From positions 1 to 64,000 of the forward strand of contig JAJSAM010000035.1 of assembly GCA_024274785.1 (NCBI GenBank): DNA of 64,000 nt. Direction: 5' to 3'. Of the stretch, positions 25,086 to 33,218 are shown one piece after another. The notes below the pieces were generated by a model. It did no database searches, was not told where the DNA came from, and was given only the letters and a program-made list of their open reading frames with translations. The position numbers and the translations under genes were made by a program. Numbering within the stretch: position 1 is the first letter of the stretch; each line of letters starts with the position of its first letter. Origin of the DNA: Planctomycetota bacterium. GTDB lineage: Bacteria; Planctomycetota; JAJSAM01.

Positions 25086-25781
25086 ATGAGCAAGGTTCAC
25101 TTGAGCGGGGCCGTGGTGGCCCAGAACAACGAGACGACCATCGGTCCCGTCCTCGACAGCCTGTCGCCGCACTGCTACGAGGTGCTGGTCATCGACGGCG
25201 GCAGCACCGATCGGACGCCCGAAATCGCCGCCGCGAGGCCGAAGGTCCGGGTGATCCGCAACGAGTTCGAGGGGAACCTCTCCGTCCAGAAGAACTTCGC
25301 CTTCGATCAGTGCCGGGGTGACTGGATCCTGATGATCGATACCGATGAGCTCCTCGGTGGCAGGCGCGTCGGCTGGCTGCGCGGCCTGACCCGGATCCCC
25401 GGGATGAGCTGGTACTCGATTCCGCGGTATTGGCTGGTGGAGAAGGACGGCGAGCTGCACTACCTGTCGGAGCGTCCGTATTACCGCGACCGCCAGCTCC
25501 GGCTCTTCCGGAATCTCCCGGAGTTCCGCTACCACGAAAAGGAGTGGCCGATTCACCACCGCTTCCGCAAGAAGACCGGCGCCGGCCGCCCCCTGAGAAA
25601 CCCCCACATCTACCACTTCGCCCTGCTGCTCCAGGATCGCGCCACGAGGGAAGGCAAGCAGGACTGGTACCTGAAGGCCGAGCCGGATTCCGCGAATCTG
25701 CACCGCATGTACCTGTGGGAAGACCGGAATGTACGCTCGAAACCTCTGCCGGCTGCCCCGCCCGGGATGTTGATGCGGTGA
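25086..25781 (+). CDS. Family 2 glycosyltransferase (WaaE/KdtX-like)
   Basis: This 231-residue protein has a GT-A fold. 'LSGAVVAQNNETTIGPVLDS' opens the domain, 'YEVLVIDGGSTDRTPEI' carries the nucleotide-binding aspartates, 'NLSVQKNFAFDQCRGDWIL' follows, and 'MIDTDELLG' is the DxD-type metal site. 'YRDRQLRLFRNLPEFRYHE' resembles the acceptor region of LPS core glucosyltransferases such as WaaE. No membrane segment is present, so it is a peripheral cytoplasmic enzyme. The acceptor is unknown. GATAAT 12 bases upstream of the start codon could be part of a promoter, but no good -35 is seen. Confidence 0.85.
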   Translation: MSKVHLSGAVVAQNNETTIGPVLDSLSPHCYEVLVIDGGSTDRTPEIAAARPKVRVIRNEFEGNLSVQKNFAFDQCRGDWILMIDTDELLGGRRVGWLRGLTRIPGMSWYSIPRYWLVEKDGELHYLSERPYYRDRQLRLFRNLPEFRYHEKEWPIHHRFRKKTGAGRPLRNPHIYHFALLLQDRATREGKQDWYLKAEPDSANLHRMYLWEDRNVRSKPLPAAPPGMLMR

Positions 25782-25848
25782 ACCGGTTGTCCGGCTCCAC
25801 CCCTGGGGCGGAACTGGACCATTCTCAACGGCAGGAAGGTTTGATGGC

Positions 25849-26283
25849 ATGAGACTCGACGAACTCGACGCGGTGCAACTGGATGACCGGGAGGTCGAAG
25901 AGGTTGTTGCGTCCGGCGCCACCGCGCTGGAGCTGATGCGCCAGGCCAACGAGGAGTCGAGCGAGGGCCGCATGACCCGGGCGATGACGCTTCTGGCCGC
26001 GGCGCTTCAGCTCGACGATCGGGCCGAGCTCTGGTTCAACGCGGGCAAGCACCTCTCCGACCAGGGGCACCTCGAGGACGCGCTGCTGTGCTACGACGAG
26101 GCGATCCTGCGCTCTCCGCAGTGGTCCACGGCCTACAAGAACAGGGCGGCGACCCTCGTGCACCTGGGAGAGAAGAGGGCGGCGCTGGCGAGTTTCGAGA
26201 TCGCCGTCAAGCTCGATCCCGACGATCCGGGGGCACGGAGTGGCCGGGATTACACCCGCTCGCTCCTGTCCGGCGAGGCCTGA
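25849..26283 (+). CDS. Tetratricopeptide-repeat protein
   Basis: This is a 144-residue soluble protein. After a 25-residue acidic lead it has about three TPR units: 'MRQANEESSEGRMTRAMTLL', 'AELWFNAGKHLSDQGHLEDA' and 'WSTAYKNRAATLVHLGEKRA'. These mediate protein-protein contacts. No signal peptide is present. It lies 67 bp downstream of the glycosyltransferase gene and may be in the same transcript. AGGAAGG upstream of ATG 25849 supports the start. The partner is unknown. Confidence 0.8.
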   Translation: MRLDELDAVQLDDREVEEVVASGATALELMRQANEESSEGRMTRAMTLLAAALQLDDRAELWFNAGKHLSDQGHLEDALLCYDEAILRSPQWSTAYKNRAATLVHLGEKRAALASFEIAVKLDPDDPGARSGRDYTRSLLSGEA

Positions 26284-26301
26284 TCCGGAAGGGAGCCGCC
26301 C

Positions 26302-26338
26302 CTGGTGCTGCGCGGACGAGACGGCGCTCGTCCTTCCC
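26302..26338. repeat. Interspersed repeat module A, copy 4
   Basis: CTGCGCGGACGAGACGGCGC followed by TCGTCCTTCCC is the reverse complement of the module A form GGACGAGCGCCGTCTCGTCC. The arms GGACGAG/CTCGTCC are perfect here and would form a 7-bp hairpin stem. It lies between convergent genes ending at 26283 and 26372. Confidence 0.75.
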
Positions 26339-26371
26339 AAGGGGTGTGCTGGTCCGCGCCGCTATGGCGAA

Positions 26372-27337
26372 TCAGGCGCCGTGCCGCTTGAACGCCGCCG
26401 CCACGATCCGGCGCGTGAAACCAGCGTGGCCGGCGGGGTCGCGGGCCAGGATCAGATCGGCGCTGCCGGGATCGGTTTCCGGGTAGTACACACCGCAGTT
26501 CGGGTTGATCTCCAGCATGTACGGCGTGCCGTCGGCATCGACACGCAGGTCGCAGCGGCCGAAGCTCGCGCCGTTCAACTCGACGAAGAACCGCGCCGAA
26601 ACGTCCCGCAGCCGCGCCTCGAGCACCGGGTCCTCGACGGGAAATGATGAGAGCGCGTCGTAGTCCACCCACTTGAGCTTTGCATGCTTGAAGCTCTCTC
26701 CCTCGGGGAAGCGGTATTGCAGGGGCGTGTAGGTGGTCGGACGCATCGGGTCGTCCGGGTTCTCGACCACGAGCACGGTGGTTTCCGACCCGTCGATGAA
26801 CTCCTCGATCAGCGCCTTCCCGTGCCGGGTGATGATCTTCCGCGCCTGCCGCCTTAGTCCGGCCGGGGTGACCACGCGCGAGGCCCGGCTGAGCGACACG
26901 CTCGCGTAGCTGCTGTGATGCTTGACGAAAAGGGGAAACCGAAGCGTTGCCGCGGCGCGTTCCACGTCCTTCGCGTCGCTCGCAAGCACAAAGGCCGGCG
27001 TCGGAATCCCCTGGGCGGCGCAGGCCTCCTTCATCCTCACGCGCGAGGGCTCGTAGTACGCCGAGGTCGCCCCGGTGAACGGCACGCGCATCCGCTCCAG
27101 TGTTTCTACGACCTCGATCCCCGGCGTTTCCTCGTCCGCCGCCCCGTCGCAGAGATTGAAGAAGAGATCGAAGCCTTCCTCGACGAGCGCCGTCACGGTT
27201 TCGGCCGAGGTGGCTTTCTCGAGTACCTGCAGGTGCCAGGATGCTTCCGGCAGAAACGGCCGCGGGTCACAGGGCCAGTCGTCCGCCGGGAACGGAACCG
27301 CGTCGAGATCCTGGGTGGTGAGCAGGCAGATGCGCAT
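26372..27337 (-). CDS. ATP-grasp ligase, D-alanine-D-alanine ligase-like
   Basis: This 321-residue protein has the ATP-grasp layout. The N-terminal lobe has 'GFDLFFNLCDGAADEETPGI' and 'RMRVPFTGATSAYYEPSRVR', the site where Ddl-type enzymes bind the first substrate. 'FPLFVKHHSSYASVSLSR' and 'ALIEEFIDGSETTVLVV' are the nucleotide-binding parts, and 'GRCDLRVDADGTPYMLEINP' followed by 'NCGVYYPETDPGSADL' holds the metal ligands. Similar proteins lie in peptide-bond and amide-forming pathways; the true substrate is unknown. The usual Ddl 'GGxSxE' opening is missing, so it is not the housekeeping Ddl. The gene is single. Confidence 0.75.
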   Translation of the reverse strand: MRICLLTTQDLDAVPFPADDWPCDPRPFLPEASWHLQVLEKATSAETVTALVEEGFDLFFNLCDGAADEETPGIEVVETLERMRVPFTGATSAYYEPSRVRMKEACAAQGIPTPAFVLASDAKDVERAAATLRFPLFVKHHSSYASVSLSRASRVVTPAGLRRQARKIITRHGKALIEEFIDGSETTVLVVENPDDPMRPTTYTPLQYRFPEGESFKHAKLKWVDYDALSSFPVEDPVLEARLRDVSARFFVELNGASFGRCDLRVDADGTPYMLEINPNCGVYYPETDPGSADLILARDPAGHAGFTRRIVAAAFKRHGA

Positions 27338-27419
27338 GCGCCCGATGGTCGCATTGACACCCGATGCTCACCAACAACCTTCGGTCAGGCGCCCGCCGGT
27401 GGTGGTGCAGGTTCGACCC

Positions 27420-30400
27420 CTACCTGCGAAGGGGCCACGTTCGACAGATGCGCAGGAAGAGATCTCCCGCGTAGCCGGCCGTCGATTCCGCCGAGATCTC
27501 CAGGCGGTGCGAACCGGGAGGCAGGATCAGGGCGCCTCCTTTCAGTTCGAAGCTCTCTCCCTCTCGCATTCCACCGGGCCAGTGCGTGCCTCGTCCGAGC
27601 GCATCGATCGTCAGGTACTTGCCGGGCGCGAGGTCGACCGGCAGGGTGATGGTCCTCTTTCCGAGGGTGATCGATAGCCCGCGCAGGGGAACGGGCTCGT
27701 ACCGGTTCGGGACGGCGCGGACCTCCGCCACGCTGACCGTGACCTTCGTGTTCGGGGGGATGTGATTGAGTTCGAAGAGCACGTACTCGATCGCCGACCA
27801 GTCGATGCTGCCCTTGAGCGGGAAGCTTTTGAAGCGCCAGCCTTCGTAGTCCAGTGCGACGTTGAAACGGGCCCGCTTGTCCTCTCGATCACAGAGCAGG
27901 ATTCCCAGCGTCTCCCCGTGGCCGTCACCCTTGACCCACAGGCCGAGGGCCCTGGCGTTCCGGAGGTCGAGCGGTGTCCCGAGCTTCCGCCCGGTCAAAC
28001 CCCAGCCCGCGCCGTTCGTGGCGTTGTCGATCGCATAGACCGCGGCGCCAGGCCGCTCCGATGAAGACTCGAGCGACGTCTTCACCGCACGCAGGGACAG
28101 TCCGTCCGCATTGATGCTTCGCCCGCCGTATTGGGCATGCTTGATCATGCGGGGGTCGCCCGGATCGCCGAAACCGGCGAGGTCGGTGAGATCGATGATC
28201 GGGATCGAGCCGGGCCCGGCGTGAGCCTCCGGGGTGGTCGCCATTTTCTCGCGATGGATCTCGAGGGCGAGCCGCGCCGGCTCCTTCCGCCGGTTCTCGA
28301 TCTCGATGCGGTTGGCCCTCCCGTCGAAGGCGGCGATGGGCCGGTCCGGCTCGTACTCCGCCTGGAGAAGGGACCACTCTTCCCCCTCGGTCATGAGCTT
28401 GAAGTCCTTCCCTTTCGCCATCAGCCGGTTCCGCAACTCCTGCGGCACATCCTCGGAGAGCCGGCGTCGCTCCCAGCGCGCGATCATCTCGAAGACCTCC
28501 CGGGCCCGGGGATGCTTCTCCAGCAGTGGCTTGAAGGCCTGCACCGAGACGGAGGCGTCCGCCCCGAGCGCCTTCGCGCAGACGTACTCCAGTTCGTCCG
28601 GTCGCCCGTGAAGGTCGAGGGAGTACCAGCCGATGTCCGCCGCGGTGTGCGCCTTCCGCATCTGGAGGATTCCGGCCAGGCGCTGGTCGAGGTAGCCCTT
28701 CAGATCTCCATGTCCGTCCGCGCTGGCGCTGCGGGGGACGAGGTGCCAGGGGAGTTGCCGTCCGGGTCCCAGGCTCGTCTGGACGAGCACTCCATGATCG
28801 AACTCTGCGCAGCTCGCGAGGAGGACCCGGTTCACGTAGTACCAGCGGTCGGGCTGCTTGCCGGGGGGTGCGATGCCGCAGCCGTCGAAGTAGACCAGGT
28901 CGGCCCCGGTCGCGTTTACCACCCGGCCGAGGTTCTTCCCCATCTCCTCCGGAAGCGTGCTGTCGGGATCCACCAGGGCGAGGCCGGAGGAGAGCACCAG
29001 GCTCCGGACTTCCACTCCCTTGCGGTGGGATGCGGCCTTTGTACCGAGGGCGCCACGTTCGCAGCCGACCAGCCTTGCGGGCGATCCGGGGACCAGCTCC
29101 CGCCAGCGCACGATCTCGTCGCCGATTCGCAGCAGGTTCCCGGGATAGACGCCGGCCGAAGAGAGGGGTGGCAAGTCGGGCGTTCGGGTGAGCGGGATCC
29201 CGGTGGCGTTCTGGTCGATCGTGGCCGCAAGCGGTGCGACCTCGATGGTGAACAGGCGCGGATCGGGCTTCGGGGTCACATACGCATCGTTCAGGGAGAT
29301 CGCCGGGCCGTAGAGATGGAGGCCCACCCGCAATCCGGCGGCGTGGATCTTCTCGCAGGCTGCGACGAGATCGGGCAGCCCTTCGGGAAAGGCCTTGCGG
29401 GCGATGGTCTCGTGCCCGGCGGAAGCGCGCCAGGTGGCACGATGGAGCATGATCAGGCCGAAGCCGCCGAGCTTCGCGTACTCGATCATCACGTCCAGGT
29501 CCTTCGGGCCGAGGTACGTGACGAAGAGGTAGCTCTGCTTGACGATGGGGGAGATCCTCGCCCAGTCCTTCGACGAGGTTTCGCCCGGCGCCCCGGAGGT
29601 CAGCATGGGGGATGGGAGTCCGGTGGTTCGCTCCATCTTCCGGATGGAGGAGAGGAACCGTCCGGCCCGCGTTGCGACCAGGGCACTCCGGCCGCCCTCG
29701 ATTCCGTGGCGGCGAACCCAGCGCGCTTCCGGGGCCACCGCGGCGCCGACTCGCGCCAGGCGGGTTTCGGTGTTCGGAGTGACGCCCATGTGGCAGATGC
29801 CGAATTCGTCATCGTAGGTCCCGGGCATCCAGGTGTCGCGGATTCGAAGGGACTTGACCGGGAAGCGGAGTTCCACGCTCTCGAGGTCGTCCGGCCGCGC
29901 GTCCGTGATCTCGAAGAGGACGTACCGGTCCTTTGTGGTCACCTTGAACCTGACCACGGTCACGCCGTCGGCGAATCGCGCCGTCAGCGTCTTGCTCTTC
30001 ATGGTCAGGCTGCCCACCGGGATCCGCACGCCGCCGCGCCAGGCACTGAGCACCGGGGTGGGAGCTTCCGGGTCGGCGTAGTTCTTCCCGGAGGACTTGA
30101 GAACGAGGGACGAGAGGCGGCCCATCGCGGAGATGGTGAGCTCGACCTCCTTGTTCCCGATGGTGACCGGGCGCGCGCTGCGACGGGTCGGACCGCTCTC
30201 CATCGCCTCCACCTTGACGTCGTCGAGCAGGGCCGAGGTTCCCCTGGGAACGAGCAGGGCCACCGACGCGCTCGCGAAGTCAGCCGCGACCGGCGCGAAG
30301 AACCCGGTGATCCGCTTCCATTCGTTTCGCGGTCCTCTGCCGCTGGCTACGGTGTGAGGCTTGACCTTGCCGCCGGTTCGGTACTCGTACACCAGGATGC

Positions 30401-30767
30401 TGGCGGCGCCGCCCCTGACGAGGGCGGAAATCCGGTACCACCTGCCGGGCCGAATGGCGCTCACCGGCCGGTAGAACTGGGCGTTGCGCTTCGTACCGGA
30501 CGTGACTCGAACGCAGCGCTCACCGTTCCCGGCCTCGCCCTCGACGACGGTCATCGTGCCCGGATATCCGGTGTTCAGGGTCCATCCGGCGGGAACCTTT
30601 CCATTCGCCCCGGCTTTCCACGCCCCCTGCCCTCCGTCCTTTATGGCGCCCGCGGGCACGACCAGTTCGAAGGATCCGTTTTCGAGGATGGAGCGTGGGC
30701 CCTCCCGTGCCGGGGAGGAAGTGGTCAGGATGAGCAACAGGCCAAGGGCAGTCACCGTAATGCGCAT
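27420..30767 (-). CDS. Large secreted protein with N-terminal carbohydrate-binding-like and glycoside-hydrolase-like domains
   Basis: This 1115-residue protein has a signal peptide (MRITVTALGLLLILTTSSPA). Residues ~28-190 form a jelly-roll CBM-like domain ('ILENGSFEL', 'RVTSGTKRNAQFYRPVSAI', 'SALLDDVKVEAME'). A beta-rich segment follows to ~390. Residues ~415-760 look like a TIM barrel of alpha-galactosidase type: 'LGGFGLIMLHRATWRA', 'AAGLRVGLHLYG' and 'ADLVYFDGCG' at 626-631, where an Asp on a strand end could be catalytic. The C-terminal ~300 residues are a second CBM-like region ('ALGLWVKGDGHGETLGILLC') and a beta sandwich. Probably a periplasmic or extracellular polysaccharide enzyme. The exact family is not recognised. 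Confidence 0.65.
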   Translation of the reverse strand: MRITVTALGLLLILTTSSPAREGPRSILENGSFELVVPAGAIKDGGQGAWKAGANGKVPAGWTLNTGYPGTMTVVEGEAGNGERCVRVTSGTKRNAQFYRPVSAIRPGRWYRISALVRGGAASILVYEYRTGGKVKPHTVASGRGPRNEWKRITGFFAPVAADFASASVALLVPRGTSALLDDVKVEAMESGPTRRSARPVTIGNKEVELTISAMGRLSSLVLKSSGKNYADPEAPTPVLSAWRGGVRIPVGSLTMKSKTLTARFADGVTVVRFKVTTKDRYVLFEITDARPDDLESVELRFPVKSLRIRDTWMPGTYDDEFGICHMGVTPNTETRLARVGAAVAPEARWVRRHGIEGGRSALVATRAGRFLSSIRKMERTTGLPSPMLTSGAPGETSSKDWARISPIVKQSYLFVTYLGPKDLDVMIEYAKLGGFGLIMLHRATWRASAGHETIARKAFPEGLPDLVAACEKIHAAGLRVGLHLYGPAISLNDAYVTPKPDPRLFTIEVAPLAATIDQNATGIPLTRTPDLPPLSSAGVYPGNLLRIGDEIVRWRELVPGSPARLVGCERGALGTKAASHRKGVEVRSLVLSSGLALVDPDSTLPEEMGKNLGRVVNATGADLVYFDGCGIAPPGKQPDRWYYVNRVLLASCAEFDHGVLVQTSLGPGRQLPWHLVPRSASADGHGDLKGYLDQRLAGILQMRKAHTAADIGWYSLDLHGRPDELEYVCAKALGADASVSVQAFKPLLEKHPRAREVFEMIARWERRRLSEDVPQELRNRLMAKGKDFKLMTEGEEWSLLQAEYEPDRPIAAFDGRANRIEIENRRKEPARLALEIHREKMATTPEAHAGPGSIPIIDLTDLAGFGDPGDPRMIKHAQYGGRSINADGLSLRAVKTSLESSSERPGAAVYAIDNATNGAGWGLTGRKLGTPLDLRNARALGLWVKGDGHGETLGILLCDREDKRARFNVALDYEGWRFKSFPLKGSIDWSAIEYVLFELNHIPPNTKVTVSVAEVRAVPNRYEPVPLRGLSITLGKRTITLPVDLAPGKYLTIDALGRGTHWPGGMREGESFELKGGALILPPGSHRLEISAESTAGYAGDLFLRICRTWPLRR

Positions 30768-31061
30768 GTCGGTTTCGTCTCCCGGGGACAGTCAATCCAG
30801 TCCCGTCAAGGTAGCCTCTCTTCCGTGGCGAGTCGCGCACCGGATGGGAAGCGCGTGGAATAATCCCGGGGATTCCGGGCCCGAGGGGTTCTTCGCCCGG
30901 TTGATTTGCGGTCAACCGGCCGGCGAAGACCGGATCCGGTTCTCTCCGATCGATCTCTTCGTGGCTGAAGCAAGGCGACAGGTTCACAGCCTGCCTCCTT
31001 GCTCGGGCGCTGCCCCGGTCGCTCTTCGAGGGTGCTACACTGCAGGGCACTGGAGGTCGCC

Positions 31062-31487
31062 ATGAGCAAGTTCGACCGGATCACATCGAACCCCGAAATC
31101 CTGAACGGGCGGCCCTGCATCCGGGGTATGCGGCTCACGGTTCGCCGTGTCCTACAGGCGCTCGCCGTCTGCCGTGACCGTGCGGAACTCCGGGAGGAGT
31201 ATCCCGAACTCGAGAATGAGGACATCGATCAGGCCCTGGCCTTCGCCGCTGCCAACCTCGATGACGAGGTCGTCGATCTGCGCCACGTCTCGCGGGTTTC
31301 CTTTCCCGCGTTGGGGGGCGGGGAACGGGTGGGTGTGGTCGATACGGCGGGCGACCGTCGGAGATACAACCCCGGAGTCGTTACACCACCCGCGATGCCC
31401 CGCTGTGGGCGATCAGGGCGTCCACCGGGCCCAGGCCGTAAGGCGTACCCTCCTCGATCGCTTTCAGGACCGTGCCGCCGCCGGTGA
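31062..31487 (+). CDS. DUF433 antitoxin-like protein with non-native C-terminal extension
   Basis: The first ~75 residues are a complete DUF433 domain: 'FDRITSNPEILNGRPCIRGM', 'LTVRRVLQALAV', 'YPELENEDIDQALAFAAANL' and 'DDEVVDL'. DUF433 proteins are winged-helix antitoxins normally of 70-80 residues, followed by a PIN-like DUF5615 toxin. Here the frame runs on for ~66 residues of Pro/Arg/Gly-rich sequence with no similarity to the domain, and it overlaps the 3' end of pgk on the other strand by 107 bases. No toxin gene follows. The original stop and the partner gene seem lost. GGAGG before ATG 31062 supports the start. Confidence 0.75.
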   Translation: MSKFDRITSNPEILNGRPCIRGMRLTVRRVLQALAVCRDRAELREEYPELENEDIDQALAFAAANLDDEVVDLRHVSRVSFPALGGGERVGVVDTAGDRRRYNPGVVTPPAMPRCGRSGRPPGPGRKAYPPRSLSGPCRRR

Positions 31488-32703
31488 AGAAGTAGTACTT
31501 GGCGTCGTCCATCGCCGCGAGGTAGAGGCCCGGGCTCAGGTTCTTGAACTCCTGGAGGGTGTCACCGCCGCCATAGAACTTCTGGGCGTCGGGATTCTGG
31601 TCGATGGTGTGGTCGAGGGTCGCCGAGCCCTCGTAGAAGTGGGGGGTGAGACCCATCACCGCGTTGACGAAAATGGTGCTGGCCGACGACATGATTTCGG
31701 CGACGTTCGGCAACTCGAAGGAGCCCGGATCGACGTCGAGGACGTAGCCCAGCTCATCGCCCTCCTCGAACTCCCGGATGTCGCGAACACGATACTGCCC
31801 TTCGATCCGGCCCTCCAGCGTGTCCGACTCAACGATCAGCGGCAACTCGACGATCTTCTTCGCGGTCCGATCCTGCTCGACGAGGGCCCCGGCCGCCTCG
31901 ATGTCCGAGTCGCTGACGCCCTTGATGCGGACGCCATACCTGGCGCAGAGAAAGGTGTTGTAGATGACGCCGCCGAGCACGAGGTGGTCGACTTTCTTGT
32001 AGATCTCCGACAGAGGGCCGATCTTCGTGTCGTACTTCGCCCCGGCCACGACCGCGACGAACGGGCGGGTGGGCTCGAGCACTCTCGTCAGGTTCGACAG
32101 TTCCCGCTGCATCAGGTAGCCGGCGTAGCTCGGCAGATGCTTCGTGATGTCGAACGTCGAGGCGTGCGGCTGCCAGGAGCCGAATGCGTCGTTGACGAAG
32201 ACGTCGGCCAGACCGGCGAGTTGCACCGCCAGGCGATGGCGCTTCTCCCCGGTGGCCTCCTCACCCTCGAACCAGCGGGTGTTCGGCAGGTAGATCCCGC
32301 CGATGCGCCCCCGCTTGAGATCCCGGATGTGCCAGTTGACGGAGGTGTCGATCTCGCGGATGCCCCGCTCGGGGTCGGCGGGCAGGTCCGGTACGACGAA
32401 CCGCGTGTGGAGCTTTCGCTCGAGGTACTCGACCACCGGGCGCACCGACGTGGCGTGGCCGGTATCGATGTGTCCCGTCGACTTGTCGCGCGGCCGGCCC
32501 ACGTGCGACATCAGAATCAGCTTTCCGCCGCGCTCGACGATGCTGTAGAGCGTGCCGATCGTCGAGTCGATCCGGTAGGGGTCCCGGACCACGCCGTTCT
32601 TCACGACGTTGTGGTCCACGCGGACCAGGACCACCTTGTCTTTCAGGTCGGCGTCCTGGACAAGCGGCAGCCGTGGGTCGATTCCGGCGGGGTAGGCGTG
32701 CAT
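31381..32703 (-). CDS. pgk: Phosphoglycerate kinase, divergent form
   Basis: This 440-residue protein is longer than the usual ~395. The family framework is present: 'VVLVRVDHNVVKNG' (normally VDFNVP), 'LILMSHVGRP', 'YLPNTRWFEGEEA' (normally ENVRF..E), 'LADVFVNDAFGSWQPHAS', 'FVAVVAGAKYDTKIG', 'VDHLVLGGVIYNTFL', 'TIFVNAVMGL' and 'FYGGGDTLQEF' with 'FFTGGGTVL' at the C-terminus. It makes 3-phosphoglycerate and ATP from 1,3-bisphosphoglycerate. GAGGAG precedes ATG 32703. Several canonical positions are changed, so it may be a lineage-specific variant or a paralogue. No gap gene is adjacent. It stops with TAA inside the DUF433 readthrough region. Confidence 0.85.
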   Translation of the reverse strand: MHAYPAGIDPRLPLVQDADLKDKVVLVRVDHNVVKNGVVRDPYRIDSTIGTLYSIVERGGKLILMSHVGRPRDKSTGHIDTGHATSVRPVVEYLERKLHTRFVVPDLPADPERGIREIDTSVNWHIRDLKRGRIGGIYLPNTRWFEGEEATGEKRHRLAVQLAGLADVFVNDAFGSWQPHASTFDITKHLPSYAGYLMQRELSNLTRVLEPTRPFVAVVAGAKYDTKIGPLSEIYKKVDHLVLGGVIYNTFLCARYGVRIKGVSDSDIEAAGALVEQDRTAKKIVELPLIVESDTLEGRIEGQYRVRDIREFEEGDELGYVLDVDPGSFELPNVAEIMSSASTIFVNAVMGLTPHFYEGSATLDHTIDQNPDAQKFYGGGDTLQEFKNLSPGLYLAAMDDAKYYFFTGGGTVLKAIEEGTPYGLGPVDALIAHSGASRVV

Positions 32704-33218
32704 CGCAAGGCTCCTCGGGGTCAGGTGGCGACCCGCAGACACGGCCCGGGTCGCCCGCTGGCACAATTCGGCGCGAATCCGTACCACAGATCGAACGAGG
32801 AGGTTCGTTTCCTACCGGGGCGCCTCCGGTTTCCGCCGCTCAGAAATCGCGTCCACCGTCGCCGCCCCGAATGCGTTCGAGGCAAACCATTTCGATGGTC
32901 AGAACCAGCATCACGGAGAACACCGCCAACGCTCGCCCCATCCTCTGATCGCGATCGCCGGCAGACTGCATGAGCGAAATCGGGACCGCCCGGTCCGGTT
33001 GTTCGCTCACCGCAACCGGTAACCAGGTAGCCGGCCGATGCATCCAGTCGGAGAGACAGCCCTCGGTAACGCACTTGATGGAAAGATGTTGCGATTATCG
33101 ACCGATTCGGGGCACGGGCCTTGCACTCCCCCTCGGTAACACCTTCCACGTTCGGCGGTAGGAGAGGGCGGTGCGGCCAATCGGGCCCGCCGTCAACCGA
33201 GATGGAAGGAGGTTTGCC
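32704..33218. other. Divergent intergenic region, pgk/secreted protein
   Basis: 515 bp without a confident gene. On the minus strand, 32840-32971 could encode a 43-residue peptide with one hydrophobic helix ('RALAVFSVMLVLTIEMV'), but no ribosome binding site precedes it. The right end holds AAGGAGG for the gene at 33219. Promoters for both flanking genes must lie here; I cannot place them reliably. Confidence 0.4.
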
